NCBI GenBank assembly: GCA_002007465.1
Contig: LNAC01000039.1
Coordinates: forward strand, 2,175,948 to 2,239,947
Reading direction: 5' to 3'
Length of the DNA stretch: 64,000 bases
DNA from: Ailurus styani
Taxonomy: Eukaryota > Chordata > Mammalia > Carnivora > Ailuridae
Shown here piece after piece: positions 53,999 to 64,000 of the stretch. The notes below the pieces were generated by a model. That model searched no databases, was not told the DNA's origin, and worked only from the letters and a program-made list of their open reading frames with translations. Each line of letters begins with the position of its first letter. Within the stretch, counting starts at the first letter, position 1. A program made the translations under genes and the position numbers.

Positions 53999-56096
53999 AG
54001 CCCTTCCTTCCAAAGCAACAAGAAGCAGTGTGGGTTTTTAAAGCTCTTGAGCGCCACAGAATCAGGCCCAAACCCTTCTTTTTACTGATGAGGGAATAAG
54101 GGGAACACTGTATGGGCTGCAAGGGTCAGGTGCAGGGCCCCCGACTCCCACTGCCTGTGCCAGAATGGAACAGACACCATGATTAAAAGTAGCATTAATC
54201 TCTGAGATTCCCCAAATGACGTAACAGCGTTCATAAACAGAACAAGGTGTAAATGAGACAGTAATGTTGGAAAAGAATACACTGACAGCCTGTACTACTG
54301 ATATTGAGTTGCGGCTCCCGCAACTGATTAAGCTGCCTAAAAGTACTGAGTTCCCATTCTGGTTAAGCATCTGAGGAGAGCTGGACTAAGAAGTATCTTT
54401 TCAGAAATTTCTAGAAGGAAGAACAATGCTATCTACAAAGTCCAGTAAACTATTCACCAAAGAGCCACAGAATGGTGTGCGGTTCTCCGTTTTAGATGGA
54501 TGAATTTCGGGGTGGGGGGGCAAGAATGAAGGAGTGAGTCTAGGTAAACTATGCAAAACTCACAAAAAGAGTGAGTCTTGGTAACAACCTCAAAATTCAC
54601 TAAGAACAGCAACACGTATATAGTGCTTATGATGTGACATGCTATCCTCAGAATGTCCCAATAACTTTATGACAGGCACAGTTCCTTCCACCTCTATATT
54701 ACTAATTTTCAGAGAATTGAATAAAAAAATTTAAGATTTATCTGAAACTGCAATTACGCTGAAAATAATTCCTATTTACCAAACTATCTGCTATCTGAAA
54801 AACGTAACACACAAGATGGTATTGAAGGAAGTTAACAAGTCAAATTTAAGGGTCCGAGAGCTATTTTACCAACAGTGAATTTTAGCAAATACAATTTCCA
54901 TTGTATTGTAAGGAGGAAAAAAACCCACTTTTGACATCATCCCCCTGAGGAGCTGGTGGGCGGGAGGGAGCACAGGCAGGGAGGCGAACACCAGTCTGTA
55001 GACAGTGAGGTAGCCCACCCCAGGGAGAAGTTCAAGCCCAGGCAGGGGGGCTTCATAAGGAAATGCACTGCAGGCCTTGCCTGACTGCCAATGGCCCTGG
55101 GAAACCCTGGCCCGCGGTCACTGATGCCACTCCCTGAAATCAAGATGAGAATCAAGGTGAGAAGCAGCAGAACAGATGGGCAAGACTGAGTGAGGCTTGT
55201 CAGAGAGGGTGCAGCACACAAAACAAATGACTGCGGAGAAGTGGTGGGAAAGGGCGGAGAAGGTGGGTGGCTAACTGGGGGGAAGAAGGGGTCAAGGTGA
55301 AAGAAAAACCACAAAGACTCGGCAAAGAAGAGAACACTGAAAGGACAAGCAAATCCTGGAAGAAAACAGGTGTCGATGAAAAAACACGGCAGACAGAACC
55401 ACAGCACTGAGCAAGGCCAGCACGGTTATCTAGCATTTTATCTGCCCAGCTGTGTTTTCCTGGAGAGCAGCAGGGAGCTGGGGAGGCAAGTGCAGCATGG
55501 GCGGGGAGGGGCGCCCAGTGCTGGGCGGATACTCGGCCGGGATGGGGGCTCAGGAGGCAGGGGGGTATTTTCCACACCACACCATGTGACACTAGAGCAG
55601 GCAACACAAGCACCCGGTGAAGAAAACGGTAAAGGAAGAGCACACACCTGGCCTCCTGCGGGTGGACAGAAAGCCTGAAGGTGGGCCTGGGAAGGCTCCC
55701 AGTGTCCCCTTCCTGGGCACTCAAGACACCCAGAGGGCATCTGCTCTGGAACCAGTGTCACCTTAGACCAGTGACAGATGCTAGATTAGCACAGAAGTGA
55801 CCCAGACCCCAGCACAGCAGGTCCCCTCCCTCCCACCCAGCAAAGCTGCCCCACTCACTCCATGGGAGGCTGGGGAATTTCCCATTGGCAAAGCCCGAAG
55901 AACCCACAACTGCATCTGACTGTGTGGTGGGGACAGGAGTGAGGGTCCCTCAGCAACACCCGCACCCCACCAACCCAAGCCAGATGCGCCAGCCGCTTCA
56001 CCAACGCTTTCATCTCGCCCCGAGCTATTTGAATCCTAATTTTACCGATAAAGAAAACAAGGGTGTTGCATTACTCCTTAAATCCAGACAATTCTT

Positions 56097-56295
56097 TTTT
56101 TTTTTTTTAAGATTTTATTTATTTGTCAGAGAGAGAGGGAGACAGCACAAGCAGGCAGAGTGGCAGGCAGAGGCAGAGAGAGAAGCAGGCTCCCCGCTGA
56201 GCAAGAAGCCTGATGTGGGACTCGATCCCAGGACCCTGAGATCATGACCTGAGCCGAAGGCAGCCGCTCAACTGACCAAGCTGCCCAGGCGTCCC
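56097..56295 (-). mobile_element. SINEC
   Basis: Full length. Perfect 17-bp target-site duplication 'AAATCCAGACAATTCTT' at 56080-56096 and 56296-56312. Confidence 0.95.
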
Positions 56296-57908
56296 AAATC
56301 CAGACAATTCTTATTTGTCAACTCTACCCCAAAGAAGACAGAAAAAATTGTATTTATAATATTTTGACTATGGAAACACAATATTTGAATATGGAAGGGG
56401 GATGGGAAGGGAACACGGGGCAGGTAACTGGCTCAGTGGCAGGACCAGGATTCAAAACAAGCCTCTGTGTCTCTCCAGTCAGCCCCCTGAGCAGAAATCA
56501 CAGGATCCTCATCCGTCTAGTAAGGTTCTTCTGGTGAACACGGGGCCCAGTTTCCAACCTTGGCTCCGTCTGTCCAACGGCAGCTGGAGCATCCAAATCT
56601 CCCTCGGCCTGCATGGAGCTCCCTGGAAAATCAGTCTGTTCCGAGCTTATACAAAGGCTCCACTCCCCGGGACGGAAGAGCGTGTGCAGGAGGGCTCCCA
56701 GCCTCCCCGCGGACACGGTGGGCGCACAGCGGGAGAAACGACAGCGGCCTCCCACGGCTCCCTCCACTTCCTGGTCATCCGCCCGGGGGATGGTCACAAG
56801 GCTGCACGTCTTGGGTGGACACCCAGGGCCCGGAGGCCGAGCGGGCCACAGGAATTCCTCTTCTTATATAACTGTAGGTTACCGACGAACTTCCGACCGC
56901 GGCAGCTCCCGCCCAGCGGGCTTGCTCTCACCACATCTCGCAAGTTGTGAGACCGTCTAACTGTGTATCCACGTATCCCTGAGAGCCAGCTTTCTCCCCA
57001 CGGGGTGGCTGTTCCATGTCCCCCAGAAACTCCGGGCCAAGCCAAAAGGAATGCTTAAACCAATGAAGGGGACAAGGGTCACGGAAACCCATGCAACCTG
57101 CTGCTGCCTCTAGCGAAACATCACAGGTTCTAAGAAGCCCGTGACCTCTTAGAGGGGAACTCTCAAACAGGACCGATTTCCAGGGGTTAATTTAATAACT
57201 GAAAATGCTCAGTTATTACTATTTTTCTTTAACCAAACAGCCTAGGAAGCCTCAGGCTAAGTGACTGTCATGGGTACAGAAAGCTTTAAATGTTGCAGAG
57301 CTCATAAGAGTATACATAATTTTATTAAAATGCTTAATAGTCTCGATCCTTCTGCACGGAGCGAGACGGACGATGTTCAATTTTCCATGCAGGGCACATG
57401 GGTGGGGGAAGATTAGAATGTCATCAGAAAAGCCTTCCGTTTACAAAAAGCACAAAAGGGAGGGTAATCCCAAACGTTCAGAAATAACAAGATGCTTTAG
57501 CCACTCAAATATCAAATTACAAAGGCTAAGTTGCTTAAATTGGCTCCATAAATGCAGTCACTGGCAGGGCTCCCTCCGCGCCTCCCGCTGAAATGCGCCT
57601 AAATCTGATGCCTGAGTATCAGCGAGCTCCTGCCTTCGGCGGGAAGAAAAGTCTGGGAGGAGGGACGACGGGCAGGCAGGCGGTGAGAACCATCCACCAG
57701 GGCTGAGAAAGAAGCACTTCTCAGAGATGCCACAAAGAAATGGAAACGCTGACAAGATTTACAAGTTACAGGTCAATGTCTATTTCTGGAGTTCATTTTA
57801 AGAAGGGAAGATGATTAGAGTCTTTTTTTTTTCCTGACTAGATAATGCGTGCACAAGAAACAAAATTCAGAAAGTATAAAAAGGAGATTTGGTTTAAAAG
57901 TCCACTGT

Positions 57909-58097
57909 CGGGCACCTGGGTGGCTCAGTCGGTTGAGGGTCTGCCTTCGGCTCAGGTCAATAATCTCAGACTTCTGGGATCGAGCCCCGCGTCAGGCTCC
58001 CTGCTAGACGGGGAGTTTGCTTCTTCCTCTGCTCCTCCCCCAACTCATTCTCTCCATCTCTCTCTCGAATAAATAAATAAAATTAAAAAAAAAAAAA
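57909..58097 (+). mobile_element. SINEC, older subtype
   Basis: 'CGGGCACCTGGGTGGCTCAG' to 'GAATAAATAAATAAAATTAA' and a long A-run. Flanked by 'AAAAGTCCAC' copies. Confidence 0.92.
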
Positions 58098-58590
58098 AAA
58101 AGTCCACCGCCCCCCAGCCCCCAGTCACTGAGAGGCAACGACGTCCGTTTTCCTGGGCATCCTTCCACGGATGCTCGGGGTCAGCGGTTCTGAGTGTGAC
58201 CCGTGCACGGCGGTTGCCGCAGCCGGCTCGTTCTGGGGGGCACAGTCCCCAGCTCCACCCAGAGGAGTCCAGTTGACAGCCTGCACTTGGCCACAGCGGG
58301 AGTATGTACACCACGGAAACGGACACTTTTAAAAACAGCTTTTTTTTTTCTTTTTGGGGAGCCACTTTACAGTACATTCAAGACCTTTCAAGGGTTCCGT
58401 GAGATGAAAAATGTTTTTATACCACTGAGACATTATTGCCCCTTTTCTCTCACAAAAGTGTAGGAGAGCTTTCCAGACGCTACATGAAGTGTTATTTTGC
58501 AAAAGACTGACTACAGAGGCCCACGGGAAAATTCAGCTGCCTTCTACTGACTCAGATATTAAAGAGAGAAGCGAGAATGTAAACAACACA

Positions 58591-58706
58591 GGGGCACCAG
58601 GCTGGCTTAGCTGGTAGAGTGTGAGACTCTTGATCTCAGGGTGGTGAGTTCAAGCCCCACACTGGGTGTAAAGAGGACTTATAAAAAAAAAATCTTAAAA
58701 AAAAGA
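58591..58706 (+). mobile_element. short tRNA-like SINE
   Basis: 'GGGGCACCAGGCTGGCTTAG', 'GAGTTCAAGCCCCACACTGG', A-rich tail. Outer duplication 'AGAATGTAAACAA' / 'AGAATGTGAACAA' encloses this and the next copy. Confidence 0.85.
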
Positions 58707-58707
58707 C

Positions 58708-58911
58708 GGGGTGCCTGGGTGGCTCAGTCGTTAAGCCTCTGCCTTTGGCTCAGGTCATGATCTCAGGGTCCTGGGATCGAGGCCTGCATCGGGCTCCCTG
58801 CTCAGTGGGGAGCCTGCTTCCTCCTCTCTCTCTGCCTGCCTCTCTATCTGCTTGTGATCTGATCTCTCTCTCTGTCAAATAAATAAATAAAATCTTAAAA
58901 AAAAAAAAAAG
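58708..58911 (+). mobile_element. SINEC, young, in previous tail
   Basis: 'GGGGTGCCTGGGTGGCTCAG' to 'AAATAAATAAATAAAATCTT'. Directly continues from the short SINE. Confidence 0.93.
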
Positions 58912-59075
58912 AATGTGAACAATACCAATCTTTCACTAACATTTTTTAGGGGTGGGGGAATAATTACCTTTCATTAAAATATTACTTATATAACCTTATA
59001 ATAGATTTATTATGGTTGTTTTTAAATAAATTAAAAAATATTTAAACACTTTTCCATTTTCATTTCTTTTTTTCT

Positions 59076-59280
59076 TAATTTTTAAAATATTTTTATTTAT
59101 TCATTCATTTAGAGAGAGAGCATGCAAGCAGCAGGGAGACGCAGAAGGAGAGACAGAATCCCAAGCAGCCTCTGCGGTAAGCATGGAGCCTGACCGGCTC
59201 AACTGCACAACCCTGTGATCATGACCCGAGCTGAAACCATATCCCGGACGCTCAACCAACTGAGCCACCCAGGTGCCCCT
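59076..59280 (-). mobile_element. SINEC, older subtype
   Basis: Reverse tail 'AATATTTTTATTTATTCATT', head 'CAACTGAGCCACCCAGGTGC'. Diverged body. Confidence 0.88.
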
Positions 59281-59734
59281 CTGTTTTAATTTCTAACACA
59301 GTAAATATTGACAGATATAACCACATAAACAAAGGATCTTTGGGGCCTTCGATAATTTTTAAGCATATGGAGATGCTGAAACTGGAAGGTTTAAGATCCT
59401 GTTCCTTGTTTTTTCACTGAATAGATCATGGAAATTTCTCTATCACTTCTTTTTTCAGTTTGCGGTCCCCCCAGAAGCAGACCGGGAGACACGGCTCCAG
59501 AGTGAGTAGTTTCTCTGGGAGGAGACAGTCAGGGTCACAGTAACACGCTTCGGTGGGGGAAGGAGTTCCCTGTGTGCAGGCGGTGCTGAGGGCACCTGCG
59601 GAGGAGCCCAACAGGCCGGCCCGGCTGCCGTATGTTCCCTTGGGACTCCTCACCTCACTGCCCCGTGCTCGGCACCCCCGGTGGAGAATCAACAGAAACA
59701 GTAGCTTACACTGTGTAGACACGAACTTCCCTAA

Positions 59735-59845
59735 CAATCCTATGACGTAGAGACTCGTTAGTCTCATTTTATACATTAGGAAACTGAGGCACAGATTTAG
59801 AGACAAAAGGGACCTCAGAGGTGATCTCATTTTATAGCTATGGAA
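59735..59845 (-). mobile_element. MIR (or MIR-like) relic
   Basis: 'AACAATCCTATGACGTAGAG', 'TCATTTTATACATTAGGAAA', 'CTGAGGCACAGATTTAGAG' resemble reverse MIR. Confidence 0.5.
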
Positions 59846-62800
59846 TCCAAGGCTTGGAAAGGCTGGGGAACAGGCCGAAGCCTCCCTGCCGGGGGCTCTG
59901 GGGATTACACCCCCCCACTGTGCACGAGAGCTGCTGGTGCCAGTGTGGGGACCGCCCTCTGGGCAGGGGGTGACCGACCGACCGGACAGCTGATTCACAA
60001 GGACTGATCACCACCAATAAGAGCAGAGATGGAAGGCCTGGAGAATGAAGATGGAACTCTGCGAACCTCTGTCAGAGGGGAGGACGGGTGAACAGCATGA
60101 GATAAAAGTAACAGGAAGGAAAAAGCACTCAGAACCCCAAGGTTAGGAGACACTACATTAGGGTTTCTATAACAACCATAACTCAAATCCAGTAAACACA
60201 GGCTGCCTGCCACAGCTGTGCAGAAGACCACCAATGCTTACAATTTTGTGACCTGGATACAAATAATTTTAAGCTCTAGTATATACTTATCAGACTTTTC
60301 TTTGGAGGAAGAAATAACACTATTCTGGGAGGGGCAATCTACTTCAAAAATAACTTTGTCAGTGTTTAGATGGGCAAATCTTGATTTTCCTCATCACTTT
60401 GAGCTTATAAGGACCCCATAACCAAATCTTTCTGCCACTGACGGAGCCTCACGTCCTTGAAAGTTATGATATGCAGTTGCCACATTAGGCAGAGGGCATA
60501 GGCTCAGGTTAAGCACAGGCAGGAACTGAGTGTCAGACCAAGGGTGGAAATCCTGGTCAGAAGCCCTCCGCAGCCATTAGCTGTTACTACTTACTGATCA
60601 ATTTCACAAAAAGCTGCAGAGAAAGTAGGAGACATCAAACTGAATGTGACCTGGATTGAGATCCCCGTTGATCACAATCGTTATTTCCATTATACAAAGT
60701 TAGGAAGTCAACTTCAACACATTTCCTCAACACGTGAATTCGAAAACCTCTATTGACAGAAAGAGCCGAGCATTAAATTATGTGTAAAGATTCAAAATCA
60801 ATTGTTCATTACAGGGCTATCCAGTCAATAATAACCTACTTCAAAGTTCGCTGGGGATATGTCAACTGCATAATTAAAAAATGCCGAAAAGCAGCTGGAA
60901 GGAAATATGCCAAAATGTTAATTACCTCCAATTAGGAGATTATGGATGATTTTTTTCCCCTTAGTATTTCCTTCTACTTTCCAAATATTCTACAGTGAGC
61001 ATGCAACTCTTTGAAAATGAAATTTTTAAAAATGAAAAATAAGAAGTATTACAATATGAATATAGAATAGAGCCAGGCCACATTCCCACTTAGGCCCACA
61101 AACAGCAACCTGCTAATTATGTAAAATCAAATCGTTCAACTTTTAAACATTTAAAATATCAATAATCTACGAAACAATATAACAACTGACGAACTAGGAA
61201 AGGCCTTTCATCATAACTGTCCCTGAATTATTGCCTCTGAAGGTCGAAAATGTTCCTCAGTGAGGGGAGAAAGAGAGATCAGAAAGAGAGATCTCAGCTC
61301 ATAAACCGGGGTGTGAATAAGAAGGTGAAGAGACCGTCTTTTGAACCATAAGGAAATGTCATTTCCTGGTGTGTATATCAGAGGCTCTATCGATGCATCT
61401 GCCTGATACTTGAAGGATTTTCAAAATAAGGCAAATTTCATGGGAGGAAAAAACAAAACAGAACCAAAAAACGAGAGCAAGTCCTCTGGATCAGGGGTGG
61501 AAGGGCTGGGTCATCGGAGGGTTTGCGCCTGGCCAGAAGCTCAACTCAGCAGGGCAGAGGCCTTGCTTTCCGGGTCTGTGTACCCTGCATTGCCACTGTT
61601 ACATGTGGTCCTTTCCTCAGGGTTCCCTTGTGGTGTCTGGGAGATGTGCGGACCCGCCTCTGGGGCCCTCCTTCCCTGACTCCTCAAAACTGGCCCAAAC
61701 TGGGCAAGCAGAGGCCTGCTCTGAGGGGCCTGGCTCCTGGGTTAAGCAGCAGGAGGTGGTGGGGAGAGGGAAGGTCAGGAGGCCTGCGGAGCTGGAGTGG
61801 CTGAACCACAGAAAAAGGAAGGTGCGGTGAGGTGCCTGGTTCGAGTGGGTAATAAGGAGTCTCACAGAACCTGTCGTGGGGAATTCTCCTTGAGGGCAGC
61901 TCAAGTAAGCAGGGCAGGGGTCACCTGGTGTGGTGATTCCTTGTCACCACCCACCGCCTTCACAGCATCGTGGGTCTCTTCCCTACGTGTCCCACAGGTG
62001 TCCAAGGGACAACATGCTCCAGTGCCGCTCAGAGGGGGCTAGGAGTGGCCCGGGGTCTTGTCCATCACATTCTTTCCAGAGAACCTGGGCTCATGAGAGG
62101 GCAGCCAGACCAGGCCTCTTGGTGAGAGCAGTGCAAGGCTAACCCGAGGCACCAGGGGCTTGCGGCTGGCCAGGACTCACACCGGACCAGCAGCCGGCCC
62201 CGAAATGGGAAGTACTTGGGCTTCCTGAAACCACGAGGTTCAAATCCCAGCCAGCTGACTTAGGATTCTGGCCCACTAAATCGGAAACGTCCACTGAATT
62301 TAGCACCGGCCGCTGGGCTGAGGTGCGATCCAGGAAGACGGGGCCCAGCAGCCCTGACCTCAGGCCACTCGCGGGGGGCAGATCTTCCCCCCCATCCCAA
62401 GTCACGTTTTCAGATGCAAAGCGAGGCAAACTCTCACCAGAGGAAGGGCTGCAGGAGAACGGAAGCCCCAGAAGAGCACTGCGTTTGGAACCTGAGACCA
62501 GGGAGCTGGGGGCCGTGCCAGCCACTGCATGCAAGGGGTAAAGCGGGGAAAATGTGCTCGGACCATTTATTATAACAATAAAGGTGTTATTAATAAAACA
62601 TACTCAGGATTTCAAAAGGTTAAAGACCTAACAAAAATTCACCTCATCCTTTTCACAACTGTCACTACTGATCTGACTTTGTGATACCTCCGTGTCATAT
62701 CGATTTTAAAAATTAAGCACAGAAAAGGAGGACAGCAGCTCACATTCCAGAGGGCCAGCTGGCAGTCTGTTCCCCGCGTTAACCCATGCCATCCCCGCAA

Positions 62801-63132
62801 CAGCCCTCTGACTTTGCAGGCCGAGAACCAGGGAGGGCAGTGGTCTGTGCCTCACTTGGGGTGGGGGGTATCACCGAGAGCAAAAAGGGCAAAGGGCCCC
62901 AGGTGGGCTCCGGGGCCTCATTCCAGCCTTCCAAGAAGAGGCTGAGGAGTGGGGCATGAGCACCCCATGCTCTGCTTCCTCCCTCCCACTGAGCACCCAT
63001 TCGGAGGTGGGCTCTGATGCAGAAGTCACCTGGTCCACGGGCCCTTGGACCACCAGAGTGGGGACAAGTGCAGCTGATCCTGAAGAAAATGGAATTCCCT
63101 ACTGAACTTCAGGGTCAGAAAGAATTGGGTTA

Positions 63133-63326
63133 GGGCGCCTGGGTGGCTCAGTGGGTTGAAGCCTCTGCTTTCGGCTCAGGTCATGATCTCAGTGTCCTGG
63201 GATCGAGGCCCGCATCGGGCTCTCTGCTCAGCGGGGAGCCTGCTTCCTCCTCTCCCTGTCTCTCTGCCTGCCTCTCTGCCTACTTGTGATCTCTCTCTGT
63301 GTCAAATGGATAAATAAAATCTTTAA
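63133..63326 (+). mobile_element. SINEC, young subtype
   Basis: 'GGGCGCCTGGGTGGCTCAG' to 'AAATGGATAAATAAAATCTT'. Short flank 'AATTGGGTTA' is repeated after its tail. Confidence 0.93.
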
Positions 63327-63337
63327 AATTGGGTTAA

Positions 63338-63520
63338 GGGGCACCTGGGTGGCTCAGTCTTCAAGCGTCTGCCTTCGGCTCAGGTCATGGTCCCAGGGTC
63401 CTCGGCCTGCTTCTCCCTCTCCCACTCCCCCTGCTTGTGTTCCCTCTCTCACTGTGTCTCTGTCAAATAAATGAATAAAATCTTAAAAAAATAATAAAAA
63501 TAAGGATAAAAAATTAAAAA
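63338..63520 (+). mobile_element. SINEC, internally deleted
   Basis: Body skips from 'CAGGGTCCTCGG' to 'CCTGCTTCTCCCTC'. Outer duplication 'AAAGAATTGGGTTA' / 'AAAGAATTGAGTTA' at 63119 and 63522 encloses both SINEs, so the younger copy landed beside the older one. Confidence 0.9.
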
Positions 63521-63539
63521 AGAAAGAATTGAGTTAAAA

Positions 63540-63712
63540 CCCTGGCCCCCCTCAGTGTTCAGCTTATTAACACAGGGCAAGTGGCTTCCCCACCCTTGGT
63601 TCTTTCTTCTGTAAAATGAAGCCAAACACACTACCCTACCTCAGGAATTTTTGCGAAAATTACAAAGGAGAAAGTGACTGGCACAAAGCACTTAGTAAAT
63701 GTTAATCCATTA
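63540..63712 (+). mobile_element. MIR
   Basis: 'TTCTTTCTTCTGTAAAATGA', 'GTGACTGGCACAAAGCACTT', 'AGTAAATGTTAATCCATTAT' are MIR landmarks. A SINE then inserts at its end. Confidence 0.75.
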
Positions 63713-63725
63713 TAAGGCTTTTTTA

Positions 63726-63947
63726 TTTTTTATTATTTTTTTTAAGATTTTATTTATTCATTTGACACAGAGAGAGAGATTACAAGTAGGCAGAAAGGCA
63801 GGCAGAGAGAGAGGAGAGAGGAGGAAGCAGGTTCCCTGCTGAGCAGNGCTGAGCAGAGAGCCCGATGTGGGCCTCGATCCCAGGACCCTGGGATCATGAC
63901 CTGAGCCGAAGGCAGCGGCTTTAACCCACTGAGCCACCCAGGCGCCC
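63726..63947 (-). mobile_element. SINEC, young, with single-N join
   Basis: Full length. Perfect target-site duplication 'TATAAGGCTTTTTTA' at 63711-63725 and 63948-63962. One N at 63847 is flanked by 'GCTGAGCAG' on both sides, an assembly repeat of nine bases. Confidence 0.94.
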
Positions 63948-64000
63948 TATAAGGCTTTTTTAAACAAAAAGATTTTCTTTTTTTTTTTTTTTATTTTTTT

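Larger units (their letters stand above)
53257..64000 (-). other. BEND3 upstream intron / 5' region
   Basis: 10.7 kb. No second CpG island or convincing non-coding exon is seen, so the BEND3 promoter is probably beyond the window. Contents: hAT relic (53702), SINEs at 56097, 57909, 58591, 58708, 59076, 63133, 63338 and 63726, and MIRs near 59740 and 63540. The segments 53999-56096, 56313-57908, 59280-59730, 59850-61390 and 61400-63118 look unique. The long reverse frame at 54937-55407 is hydrophobic low-complexity without a family. Confidence 0.6.

Noticed and set aside
54937..55724. Reverse ORFs of 156 and 174 codons
   Set aside because: Hydrophobic/proline low-complexity, overlapping in different frames, no family or splice evidence.
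1..64000. Exons of the neighbouring genes QRSL1 and PDSS2
   Set aside because: Neighbours in the human map as recalled, but no matching exon was seen in this window.

Overview
This is nuclear DNA from a caniform carnivore, most likely a mustelid. About fifty copies of the tRNA-Lys-derived carnivore SINE (SINEC/CAN-SINE) occur here. The youngest copies share a head like 'GGGCGCCTGGGTGGCTCAG', a '(T/C)CTGCCTACTTGTGATCTC' CT-rich stretch and a 'CAAATAAATAAATAAAATCTT' tail; I associate that subtype with Mustelidae from memory. L1, L2, MIR, hAT-Charlie and LTR relics fill much of the rest, as in any mammal. Nothing prokaryotic is present (no operons, CRISPR arrays or phage).

Two protein-coding genes are supported, and they point at each other. 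MTRES1 (C6orf203) is on the + strand: a CpG-island promoter at about 8.48-9.18 kb, then three coding exons (17735-18213, 20333-20405, 24750-24929) giving a 239-aa mitochondrial S4-type RNA-binding protein. BEND3 is on the - strand: start codon in a small exon at 53209-53256, a second coding exon at 52518-52720, and one 748-codon terminal exon at 35970-38216. They join in phase to an 828-aa protein with four BEN domains, a bipartite nuclear signal and two SUMO-consensus lysines (K20, K512). The BEND3 5' non-coding exon and promoter are not seen and probably lie beyond 64 kb. In human the same pair lies at 6q21 (order recalled, not searched).

Layout: 1-8.4 kb, repeat-rich DNA upstream of MTRES1 (SINE clusters, a broken L1 ORF2, an LTR fragment, a CT microsatellite). 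8.5-9.2 kb, CpG-island promoter. 9.6-11.7 kb, antisense L2 reverse-transcriptase relic. 13-16.5 kb, dense SINEs with a 593-N gap inside an inverted SINE pair. 17.7-25.3 kb, MTRES1 coding part and 3' end. 25.3-33 kb, intergenic space between the convergent 3' ends with MER20 and MER5A fossils and a CTCF-like motif. 33-38.2 kb, BEND3 3' UTR and main exon. 38.2-64 kb, BEND3 introns and upstream sequence with L1, SINE and hAT relics.

The two genes are not known to act together; MTRES1 acts in mitochondrial RNA metabolism and BEND3 in nuclear repression. I found no convincing undescribed system. The items most worth a check are an overlapping upstream ORF at the MTRES1 start codon, the inverted SINE pair around the large gap, duplicated flanks around single-N joins (assembly artefacts), a small CpG-rich reverse-strand ORF near 29 kb next to a good splice donor, and two CTCF-like motifs flanking the BEND3 3' end.
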